64,000 nt of DNA from contig NZ_JABUXU010000010.1 of NCBI RefSeq assembly GCF_014897675.1, positions 1 to 64,000 of the forward strand. Direction: 5' to 3'. The position numbers and the translations under genes are program-made. Origin of the DNA: Advenella sp. FME57. Its GTDB lineage: Bacteria > Pseudomonadota > Gammaproteobacteria > Burkholderiales > Burkholderiaceae_B. The notes below the pieces were generated by a model that worked only from the letters and a program-made list of their open reading frames with translations, ran no database searches and was not told the DNA's origin. Shown here one piece after another: positions 8,604 to 16,201 of the stretch; the stretch's first letter is position 1; every line of letters starts with the position of its first letter.

Positions 8604-9719
8604 ATGAAAAAAACCGTAATGACAGTTGCAATCGCCAGCCTGCTGGCGTCAACCGCCGCAATGGGCGCCACTTACCGGGCCACCAACTGGCTGCAACCCA
8701 TTCATACGCTGAACGCCGAACCCTACCAGAAATTGGCCGAGGGTCTGAAGAAAGCCACTAATGATGAGATTGCCTTTACGGTCTATTCCGGGGGTACGCT
8801 GGTGCCGGCCAAGGCAACCATCCAGGCCCTGCGCGACGGTACGGCGCAACTGGGTATCGTGTATCCCGGTTACACGCCGGCAGAATTGCCACTGAACAAT
8901 GTGCTGGTCGACCTTGGCTTTCTGGTCAAAGACCCCATGGCTGCTGCCTTTGCCTATACGGAAATCAATCTGTCCAACAAGGACCTGATCAACGAATGGC
9001 AAAAGCAGGGTGTGATCTTTACCGGTGGCTATTCAACACCGATCTATAACTTCATGTGCACAAAGCCCATTCAGTCCCTGGCGGATGCCAAGGGCAAAAA
9101 AATCCGCACGGCGGGCGGCACGCAAACTGATTGGGTCGCCAGCATTGGCGGCGTACCGGTTTCGGTGCCCATTGGCGACGTGTACACGGGCCTGTCGCGT
9201 GGCTCCGTGGACTGCACCATGGCCGAAGTGCCCAACCTGATCAACTCCAAATTCATTGAGGTTGCCAAATCTATTACGCGTATCGACATGGGCGCCGTGC
9301 CCGGTGCGACCTATGTACTGAATCCGGATTTCTGGAAGGAACTGTCTGCCGAGCACAAGAAAACCATGATTTCGCTGATGGCCAAAGGCCTGGCGGACCA
9401 GCAGGTGGGTTATTCGGCCCGGGCAGAGGAAGCATTGAAGCTGGCGCAAGAGAAGATCAAGGTGATCCAGCCGGACCAGGATCTGGTCGATGCGCTGGCG
9501 GCTTTCCAGGCCAGCTACATCAAAGACCTGGCCAAATCGTCCGTGAAAGAACGCAAGATTGCCGACCCCTCGAACCTGATTGACCAATACACCAAGCTGG
9601 AAGCCAAGTGGCGCGACCTGCTGGACAAGGTTGATCGCAAGGATGCCAATGCCGTGGCCAAGCTGCTGGAGCAGGAACTCTACAGCAAGATCGATGTAGA
9701 GACCTTTGTTATGCCATAA
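8604..9719 (+). CDS. TRAP transporter periplasmic substrate-binding protein (DctP-type)
   Basis: The 371-residue protein begins with a signal peptide (MKKTVMTVAIASLLASTAAMGA). The mature part shows the DctP fold pattern (LAEGLKKATNDEIAFTVYSG, GTLVPAKATIQALRDGTAQLGI) and a conserved mid-region IGGVPVSVPIGDVYTGLSRG. It captures the substrate for the DctQM pair encoded just upstream. The ligand is not predictable from sequence, but the accompanying oxidoreductases argue for a carboxylated, probably cyclic, compound (inference). Confidence 0.94.
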   Translation: MKKTVMTVAIASLLASTAAMGATYRATNWLQPIHTLNAEPYQKLAEGLKKATNDEIAFTVYSGGTLVPAKATIQALRDGTAQLGIVYPGYTPAELPLNNVLVDLGFLVKDPMAAAFAYTEINLSNKDLINEWQKQGVIFTGGYSTPIYNFMCTKPIQSLADAKGKKIRTAGGTQTDWVASIGGVPVSVPIGDVYTGLSRGSVDCTMAEVPNLINSKFIEVAKSITRIDMGAVPGATYVLNPDFWKELSAEHKKTMISLMAKGLADQQVGYSARAEEALKLAQEKIKVIQPDQDLVDALAAFQASYIKDLAKSSVKERKIADPSNLIDQYTKLEAKWRDLLDKVDRKDANAVAKLLEQELYSKIDVETFVMP

Positions 9720-9720
9720 G

Positions 9721-9738
9721 CGGGGCAGCCCCGATTTT
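9721..9738 (+). terminator. short hairpin after dctP, possible partial terminator
   Basis: CGGGG-cag-CCCCG is followed by ATTTT directly behind the dctP stop. The stem is only 5 bp, so it probably acts as an attenuator or RNA 3'-end stabiliser and lets part of transcription continue into the catabolic genes. Confidence 0.5.
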
Positions 9739-9793
9739 AGAGGTGCGGGCCAAGGACGGCCCGGCCATATTACCGTTGTTCAGGAAACAGACT

Positions 9794-10204
9794 ATGAATC
9801 ACGAGCGTGATAGCACCGTTGCGGCAGTGCGCAACCTTTACGCCAGACAGGCGCATTTGATTGATAGCGGCCAGCATGATGACTGGGCGCATACCTTTAC
9901 CCCGGATGGCCAATTTCATTCGCCCACCTACGGGCAACCGGCAGTGGGCTACGAACAACTGGCTGGTATTTCAAACGCGTTTGGTCAGGCGGCGCTAAAG
10001 AGCGGCGAACGCCATCGCCACCTGGTGGACAACATCTGGGTGGTTGAATGTGATGCGGCTAGCGCCCAAGTGCGTGCTTACTTGTCCATTGTGGCGACCA
10101 AGGAGGCCGGCGAGACGCGAATACTGCGCATTGTCACGCTTGACGACCAACTGGCAATGACGGAACAAGGGTGGCAGGTGCGCCGCAGGACGGTGACGTA
10201 TTGA
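9794..10204 (+). CDS. SnoaL-like / NTF2-fold protein
   Basis: The start ATG at 9794 gives 136 residues beginning MNHERDSTVAAVRNLYARQ. The pattern YARQAHLIDSGQHDDWAHTF, then TPDGQF, is typical of the SnoaL/ring-hydroxylase-beta-like NTF2 superfamily, which includes isomerases, dehydratases and hydroxylase small subunits. The longer frame from 9743 has no ribosome site. It sits between the transporter and the SDR genes, so it is likely an enzyme of the same pathway. Confidence 0.82.
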   Translation: MNHERDSTVAAVRNLYARQAHLIDSGQHDDWAHTFTPDGQFHSPTYGQPAVGYEQLAGISNAFGQAALKSGERHRHLVDNIWVVECDAASAQVRAYLSIVATKEAGETRILRIVTLDDQLAMTEQGWQVRRRTVTY

Positions 10205-10337
10205 TGGCGACATTGATGACTTACTAATGGCGTAGTAAGGGCGAAATACCGATTTCAGTTGGCAAGCCTGCAGGGCGCGATGATGCTGGATGACGCGCGA
10301 TCGCAGGTGTTTATGAATTTTTATCAAGGACGTAGAA

Positions 10338-11147
10338 GTGGAAAATCAATCGAATAACAAACAGCCAGAATTCAAACTGGCCCAATATCCAGAGCTGGCC
10401 GGACGCGTGGCCGTGGTAACCGGCGCCGCCAGAGGGATGGGCGCATGCTTTGCGGCAGGGCTGGCCAGCCAGGGCGTGCATGTGATCGGCGTGGATATCA
10501 ATGAAGACGAATTGAAAGCGGCGTTTGCCAAATCACAGACGGCAGATGGCAAGACGCAAGGCGGTACGCTGACCGCCATGCGCGGGGACGTGACCGCCAG
10601 CGAGAGCCTGGTCAACATTGCCGACGAAGCAGTCAAACGATTTGGTCGCCTGGATATGTGGGTCAGTAACGCAGGTGTGTTCCCGCAATCGGAAATCGGA
10701 TCGGTAACGGCCGAGCAAGTACGACAGACATTCGGCGTCAATGTAGACGGGGTGTTTTTCGGGGCACAGGCGGCGGCAGACGTGATGCAACCGGGCGGCG
10801 TGATTGTGAACATGGCCTCTGTGGCGGCCTTCCGGGTCAGGCGCGGCCGGGCCATTTACTCGGCCACCAAGGCTGCCGTACACAACCTGACCCGTTCGCT
10901 GGCGGTGGAACTGGGCGACAAGGGAATTCGGGTCAACGCACTGGCGCCAGGGTTTATTGATACGGAAATGACCAACTGGGTGCGCGAAATACCGGGCGCC
11001 ATGGACAAGGCCCTGGCCTCTATCCCGCTGGGCCATATCGGCACGCCCGAGCATGTACTGGGCGCATTGCTGTTCCTGGTCTCCGACTCTGCTTCATATG
11101 TCTCCGGCCAGACGCTGGGTGTAGACGGGGGCTCGCGCCATGGCTGA
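10338..11147 (+). CDS. short-chain dehydrogenase/reductase (SDR)
   Basis: The 269-residue protein starts at GTG behind AAGGACG. The cofactor motif TGAARGMG, the NAG motif (SNAGVFPQS) and the catalytic YSATK are all present, followed by the C-terminal SGQTLGVDGG of classical SDRs. It overlaps the next SDR gene by 8 bp, which implies translational coupling. It probably oxidises a secondary alcohol of the imported compound. Confidence 0.93.
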   Translation: MENQSNNKQPEFKLAQYPELAGRVAVVTGAARGMGACFAAGLASQGVHVIGVDINEDELKAAFAKSQTADGKTQGGTLTAMRGDVTASESLVNIADEAVKRFGRLDMWVSNAGVFPQSEIGSVTAEQVRQTFGVNVDGVFFGAQAAADVMQPGGVIVNMASVAAFRVRRGRAIYSATKAAVHNLTRSLAVELGDKGIRVNALAPGFIDTEMTNWVREIPGAMDKALASIPLGHIGTPEHVLGALLFLVSDSASYVSGQTLGVDGGSRHG

Positions 11148-11928
11148 TCACAAGGGCGCGGTAATTATTACGGGCGGCGCCCAGGGCATGGGCCAATCCC
11201 ACGCGCACGCGCTGGCTCAGACTGGCTGGCATGTTTGCGTGGCAGACGTCAAGGACACCGAGGCGACCGTTGCCGCCATTGGCGAGAACGGCGGCTCAGC
11301 CAGCGGCCATGTGCTGGACGTGACCGATTCCAAATCGTGGGAAGCGCTGGCCGATGACATCCGAAATAATCTGGGCCCGTTGGTGGGGCTGGTCAATAAC
11401 GCCGGCGTATCGTACCGCCAGGGTATTGGCGACACCGACGATGCGAACTGGGACCGGGTCATGGCCGTGAACCTGACCGGCGCATTCTATGGCATAAGGA
11501 CCATGGCGCCGCTCATGCGCGAGAGCGGGGGCGGGTCCATCGTGAATATTTCTTCCATTTCCGGGCAGCTTGGTTACCATGGCGCAGCGTACGGCGCCAG
11601 CAAATGGGGCCTGCGCGGGCTGACCAAAACCGCCGCAGCCGAATATGCGCCCTGGGGCATTCGCGCCAACTCCATCCATCCGGGCCTGATTCAGACCGCC
11701 ATGGTCAATAGCGCCACGGCCTTTGTGGCGTCATCACTCAAATCCATTCCCCTGGCGCGTGCCGGGCAACCCTCTGAAGTGAGCGCTGCCGTGGTCTTTC
11801 TTATTTCTGAAGCCTCTTCATATATGAGCGGCAGTGAACTGACGGTGGATGGCGCGCTGGTTGCTGCCGGCACCTATTGGCGCATCAACCACGAAGCGGC
11901 AGAGCTCTCACAGGGAGGCGACTTATGA
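11140..11928 (+). CDS. second short-chain dehydrogenase/reductase
   Basis: The 262-residue classical SDR has TGGAQGMG, NNAGVSYRQG, ISSISG and the catalytic YGASK. It differs clearly from the SDR just upstream, so the pair probably acts on different hydroxyl or keto positions rather than being a recent duplication. Its stop overlaps the ATG of the FAD dehydrogenase by 4 bp (ATGA). Confidence 0.93.
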   Translation: MADHKGAVIITGGAQGMGQSHAHALAQTGWHVCVADVKDTEATVAAIGENGGSASGHVLDVTDSKSWEALADDIRNNLGPLVGLVNNAGVSYRQGIGDTDDANWDRVMAVNLTGAFYGIRTMAPLMRESGGGSIVNISSISGQLGYHGAAYGASKWGLRGLTKTAAAEYAPWGIRANSIHPGLIQTAMVNSATAFVASSLKSIPLARAGQPSEVSAAVVFLISEASSYMSGSELTVDGALVAAGTYWRINHEAAELSQGGDL

Positions 11929-13367
11929 GCAATTGGGATGTGATTGTCATCGGCGCCGGGGGCGCGGGCCTGGCCGCCGCGATCTCTGCTGCAGAAGAGG
12001 GCGCACGCGTGGTCATTCTGGAATCGGAAAAGGAGATTGGCGGGTCTACCCAGCTTTCGGCCGGCATGTTTACCGCCGCCAACACCAGCGTGCAGCGTGC
12101 GCTGGGCGTGGAAGATTCTGCCGAACGGTTCTTCCAGCACTACATGGACCTGAACCAGTGGCGCCTGCGCCCGGGGCTGATCAAACGCTTTTGCGATGAA
12201 TCGGGCCCCACGCTGGAATGGCTGATCACACTTGGCGTAGACTTCCCCGCCAAATTCTCTACCAACGCCCACGACCCGGGTCTGATGCAGGCCGGCGTGG
12301 AAGACGTCTGGCGTGGTCATGTGCCCAAAGACCAGGGCTATGGCCTGGTTACCGCGCTGAACCAGCAAAGGCTGGCAAAAGGCATAGACCTGTTCCTGGA
12401 TAACCGGGTAGAAGACCTGGTGGTGGAAGACGGGCAGGTGCGTGGTATTCGTATTGGCGGTGAGTTGATCGAGGCTTCTGCCGTGATTGTGGCCAGTGGC
12501 GGCTTTGCACATAACAGCCAACTTCGCCGCCTGTATTACCCCGAAACGCTGGAAGCGGGTGAAGACCTGTTCATTGTGGCCGCGCCCGGCAGCCGGGGCG
12601 ACCATATCCGCTTTGCCGAATCGGCCAACGCGGCGCTCACCGGCCACGGCCAGGGCCTCTTGATGGTGACCTCTTATATACAGCGCCTGCACCACTGGCA
12701 GTCCGGCTTTCCGCCACGCTCGCGGATCTACATCAACCAGGCGGGCGATCGCTTTATGAACGAAGACATCCCCTATGCAGTCTCGCCCGGAATCGTGCGT
12801 GATAACGGTGGCAGCGTATGGAACGTGTTCGACGAAAAAGCACGCAACGCGCTGCCTGAAGGCTACGCCCACTGGAACAAAGAACGTGTTGCAGAAGATG
12901 CCAGGGCCGGGCACATGTTAAGTGCGGACACCCTGGAAGAGCTCGCCGCCAAAATGCACGTACCGGCGGACCGCCTGACCGCAGCCGTAGCGCGCTGGAA
13001 CGAACAACTGCCCAACGGCCAAGACCCGGACTTCCTGCGCCAGGCCACCATGCAAAACAAGGGCGACACCAAACCGCTGGAGCCCATTGCACACCCGCCA
13101 TACTACGCGGCTCGCACATGCCCGGCAGAACTGGTGTGCACACACACGGGCCTGACCATCGACACTGAAGCGCGCGTCTGCGATGTACGGGGGGCGGTGA
13201 TCAAAGGCCTTTATGCGGCAGGTGAAGCAGGCGGCGGTGTACTGGGTAACCGGTACGTGGGCGGCGGCAACTCCATTGCCAACGCGCTGACGATCGGGCG
13301 TATTGCGGGCGTGTCTGCGGCTAAAGACGCGTTGCAGAATGCTGTCCAGAGTACGGCAGCGGGTTGA
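11925..13367 (+). CDS. FAD-dependent dehydrogenase, fumarate-reductase/ketosteroid-dehydrogenase superfamily
   Basis: The start ATG at 11925 overlaps the SDR stop. The 480-residue protein has the N-terminal dinucleotide fold VIVIGAGGAGLAAAISAAEE, then LESEKEIGGSTQLSAG. It closes with the second FAD contact GLYAAGEAGGGVLGNRYVGG. Members desaturate or reduce C-C bonds next to a carbonyl or carboxylate. With two SDRs before it, introduction of a double bond alpha to a keto group is a reasonable guess. The substrate is unknown. Confidence 0.9.
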   Translation: MSNWDVIVIGAGGAGLAAAISAAEEGARVVILESEKEIGGSTQLSAGMFTAANTSVQRALGVEDSAERFFQHYMDLNQWRLRPGLIKRFCDESGPTLEWLITLGVDFPAKFSTNAHDPGLMQAGVEDVWRGHVPKDQGYGLVTALNQQRLAKGIDLFLDNRVEDLVVEDGQVRGIRIGGELIEASAVIVASGGFAHNSQLRRLYYPETLEAGEDLFIVAAPGSRGDHIRFAESANAALTGHGQGLLMVTSYIQRLHHWQSGFPPRSRIYINQAGDRFMNEDIPYAVSPGIVRDNGGSVWNVFDEKARNALPEGYAHWNKERVAEDARAGHMLSADTLEELAAKMHVPADRLTAAVARWNEQLPNGQDPDFLRQATMQNKGDTKPLEPIAHPPYYAARTCPAELVCTHTGLTIDTEARVCDVRGAVIKGLYAAGEAGGGVLGNRYVGGGNSIANALTIGRIAGVSAAKDALQNAVQSTAAG

Positions 13368-13449
13368 TTGATTTGGCTTTTTTTGATGAGACAGACTAAC
13401 CATAGCCAGGCGGAAATTGCGATCTGGCCATATTTGCGAAGCATAAACC

Positions 13450-13998
13450 ATGAATGAAAATGAACAATTCCTGCAGCGCCTGCGTGCAGAAGACGAAATC
13501 AAGCGCGTATTGCAACTGTATTGTCGCGGCGTGGACCGACGCGAGTTTGACCTGGTGCGAGGCGTTTACCATACAGACGCCATGGACTACCACGGTCCTT
13601 ATAATGGCAATATTGACGGCCTGATCCAGTGGATGATCCGTCGCCATGAAGGCGTCGCCCAATCCATGCACCTGCTGGGCAACTGCCTGATCGACTGGCG
13701 GAGCGACGATGTTGCATTAGTAGAAACCTATTGCGTGACCTACCAACGACTTAAACCGGGTGACGGGGCCTCAATCTCGGATGTTGGGCTGAAAGTGGGC
13801 GGCAGCGGACAGCAGACGCAGGTACGGTGCCGGTATCTGGATCGGTTTGAAAAGCGGGAAGGCCAATGGAAGATTGCCAACCGGGTGGTGGCGTATGAGT
13901 CGTTACTGCTCGAGGACGCGCCGGAGTCGCCGTTTGCAGAAGGGATGCAGATGGCGACGCGGGGGAGGGATGATCCGTTGTGGGGGTTGGTGGGGTAG
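13450..13998 (+). CDS. second SnoaL-like / NTF2-fold protein
   Basis: The 182-residue protein begins with a helical stretch, then IKRVLQLYCRGVDRREFDLV and VYHTDAMDYHGPY, typical of SnoaL-like proteins with the conserved RG-D pattern. It is longer than the one at 9794 and not a close copy. It is the last gene of the catabolic group, 82 bp behind the FAD dehydrogenase. Confidence 0.85.
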   Translation: MNENEQFLQRLRAEDEIKRVLQLYCRGVDRREFDLVRGVYHTDAMDYHGPYNGNIDGLIQWMIRRHEGVAQSMHLLGNCLIDWRSDDVALVETYCVTYQRLKPGDGASISDVGLKVGGSGQQTQVRCRYLDRFEKREGQWKIANRVVAYESLLLEDAPESPFAEGMQMATRGRDDPLWGLVG

Positions 13999-14103
13999 GT
14001 TATTCAGCAAGTATTGATCTTGAAGTACTTCCCTAGTCTTTTTCTTGCGTGAAAAAGCTTACTAACGTCGCTAGAATATTATTAATTTAACCTTCATCAA
14101 GGT

Positions 14104-14122
14104 GATAATGATTCTCATTATC
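14104..14122. promoter_or_regulatory. Fur box
   Basis: GATAATGATTCTCATTATC matches the classical 19-bp Fur consensus GATAATGATwATCATTATC at 18 of 19 positions. It lies 39 bp before the start codon of the small exported protein at 14162. This implies repression by Fe(II)-Fur and induction under iron limitation. Confidence 0.88.
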
Positions 14123-14161
14123 TAATATTGAGGCTGTAATCATTGCCTGTCGGAGGTTAGA

Positions 14162-14425
14162 ATGAAAAGCGCTTTGAATGTTGTTATTTTATTTGTCGCA
14201 ATTTTTTTTAACACAGCGAACGCTGACATGTTGGCCAATGCGGCTGCAAGCCTGGGTTTTAATTGCGAGGAATGCGGTGCATTTCATGGAGGGTTATACG
14301 AGAATCTTTGTCCTGAATGTTATAACCGGAAATTATTCGAATTATTAGAAAAAGACCCAACAAACCTAGGAACCATATGCGAGTGGGAAAAATTCGCTGG
14401 AGCCCCATTAACGCATTGCAACTAA
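14162..14425 (+). CDS. small exported Cys-rich protein, iron-regulated, function unknown
   Basis: The 87-residue protein starts MKSALNVVILFVAIFFNTANA, a good signal peptide. The mature part has two CxxC pairs (C35-C38 and C50-C53) plus C73 and C86, so it could bind a metal in a zinc-ribbon-like way or form disulfides in the periplasm. GGAGG precedes the ATG. The strong Fur box 39 bp upstream places it in the iron-starvation response. I do not recognise the family. Codon use is more AT-rich than that of the preceding operon. Confidence 0.75.
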   Translation: MKSALNVVILFVAIFFNTANADMLANAAASLGFNCEECGAFHGGLYENLCPECYNRKLFELLEKDPTNLGTICEWEKFAGAPLTHCN

Positions 14426-14435
14426 TTCCTCATAT

Positions 14436-14816
14436 ATGACCATCAAGAACAAAGCTAAGCAAGGGAAGCTAGGCCCTCATGAGCTTCAGGAAGCAAAATT
14501 GATGCTTGCTGAAAAAAAAGAGGTTGCCTACTTCCACTGTGACTATCCCGAAGTGCACTTTCAAGATATGAAAAAATGTCTTGACGAAGGAGTATTCGAA
14601 TCAATAAAGATTGGCGAAGGTCCGCCGTATGAGACCCTGGTGGTTTGGGTTCCCGGTGCGAAAGATAAAGCCTTAAAATTGATCGAGCTGATTCAATATT
14701 CCTGGGAGAACGGTTGCTCCGAATCTGTGGAACGCCAAAAAGGACAAATTTTAGGATATTCCGAAGAAGATATTGATTTTTATATTGCTCATTTAAAGAG
14801 TCGTTCACGCCTTTGA
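14436..14816 (+). CDS. hypothetical cytoplasmic protein
   Basis: The 126-residue charged protein, starting MTIKNKAKQGKLGPHELQEA, has no signal peptide or membrane segment and no motif I recognise. It follows the Fur-controlled gene after 10 bp, so it is probably co-transcribed with it. Size and composition resemble small immunity-type proteins, but nothing specific supports that. Confidence 0.6.
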   Translation: MTIKNKAKQGKLGPHELQEAKLMLAEKKEVAYFHCDYPEVHFQDMKKCLDEGVFESIKIGEGPPYETLVVWVPGAKDKALKLIELIQYSWENGCSESVERQKGQILGYSEEDIDFYIAHLKSRSRL

Positions 14817-15104
14817 ATTAGTGATCACTACTTGTGATAGTAGTTAGCACACCCCACCTAAATCTCGATTAATCGTTGCGATCTTATTCTTCTTGTGGTC
14901 TATTAAGATCAGTTTACCAAATCGAGAGAGCAGTGCTACATTTAACTAAATATGGCGATCCTTCTAAAAGCTTGTTTCTCACCTGCTTATGCCTTTTCAT
15001 CATGGCGGTACGGCGGTGAAGCTCTTTAGATTTCAGTCTTCACTATTGACCCTTTCCCTGCTATGGTAGTGAACCTGTTGCGCCCGGCCTGTAGGGTATG
15101 CCAA

Positions 15105-16046
15105 CTATCGGTTGGTCATGTCATCTAGAAATACTTCAGCCCGGTGATATGCCATGTAATCCTCTTGTTGTCGAGAAAAAGGTTTGGCTGTGATTGACGC
15201 GTCCAAACTCCAGGCTCGGTATATCTCAGTCGGCAATTGCGGGCTAAAGCGCAACAGACCGTCGTTTTCGAACGTCATGTATCCTTTGTCAAACAATCGA
15301 TCAATATGCGGTGCCAATAACAAACCGTTATGGCCATCGAGTTTCTCTATATTATTGCTCTTTGACCACGGTTTAATATGGCTAGCTATTAGAAATCTGG
15401 GATCAATAATCCCAGTGATACGGCAACAGGGTTCAAGCGCTGCAACGCGTGAACGAAACAGTCCCTGGCCGATGCGAGCCTGGATCAATTGGGTACGCTG
15501 GGTGGCGGGTAGAGCTCCATCAGAGAGCAGCCTGTCAATGTTGATACTGTCGTCGGTTTCCGCTGTATTGCTCTTATTGGCAAGAATAGATTGTACTTGG
15601 CCATCTAGTATGGCCTCCAACTCATGGGCTAGGTCGTCTGGTACCGATGCGAGATATACACCCTGGTTGCCATTACCATTTTCTTGAAGAGGAGAATATT
15701 TTGATGGTAAGAGGGGAGCCAAACGATCCATATGGTCTTTGGGGCGAATTGGATTGGCTAGTTCTATGAAATCTACTGGCACATACCAACCTTCATCTGT
15801 CCAATTAGCACCAGCAGAGCCGAATTCAACTGGCTTGCTAGCTGACTGGTGTACCTCCCTAGCTATACCAATGGCCTTAATGTGCGTATCTGCGAATGAA
15901 AATATTACGTCACCGGGCGCAACCTGAGTCATGGTGTCGTAGAAGTGGTTACGTTCGCCGTTTGCCTTTGTCTTAGGGGACCAGAGATAGCCACCGTTGA
16001 CTTCGTGAACGTAGGTTTGATTTTGATTTACCCACCAGTATGTCAT
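15105..16046 (-). CDS. HNH endonuclease with N-terminal EVE/PUA-like domain
   Basis: The start ATG at 16046 has GAGG 8 nt upstream and is preferred over the ATG at 16070. The N-terminal part (MTYWWVNQNQTYVHEVNGGY, then VAPGDVIFSFADTHIKAIGIA) has the look of an EVE/PUA-like fold that reads modified bases. The C-terminal part is an HNH_2-type nuclease: CRITGI, SHIKPWS, DGHNGLLLAPHIDRLFDKGY. Such fusions act as modification-dependent restriction enzymes. It lies downstream of, and in line with, the nuclease-helicase gene ending at 16202. Confidence 0.85.
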   Translation of the reverse strand: MTYWWVNQNQTYVHEVNGGYLWSPKTKANGERNHFYDTMTQVAPGDVIFSFADTHIKAIGIAREVHQSASKPVEFGSAGANWTDEGWYVPVDFIELANPIRPKDHMDRLAPLLPSKYSPLQENGNGNQGVYLASVPDDLAHELEAILDGQVQSILANKSNTAETDDSINIDRLLSDGALPATQRTQLIQARIGQGLFRSRVAALEPCCRITGIIDPRFLIASHIKPWSKSNNIEKLDGHNGLLLAPHIDRLFDKGYMTFENDGLLRFSPQLPTEIYRAWSLDASITAKPFSRQQEDYMAYHRAEVFLDDMTNR

Positions 16047-16201
16047 TACTTGTTCCTCGGAGATTGGCATGCACGGCCTCTAGGGTGTGTGCGTTTTGGA
16101 GAACTTACAGTTAATCACAAAAGCAATATTATTATTGCGTCGCGATTTTATTGATTCCTAGCGTCAGAATCGTATTTATGTGCTTTTAAGCTAGTGGTAT
16201 T

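Noticed and set aside
14817-15104. Possible terminator or RNA gene in the gap before the HNH gene
   Set aside because: ACTACT-TGTGAT-AGTAGT near 14827 is only a 6-bp stem without a T-run, and nothing else was recognisable in the gap.
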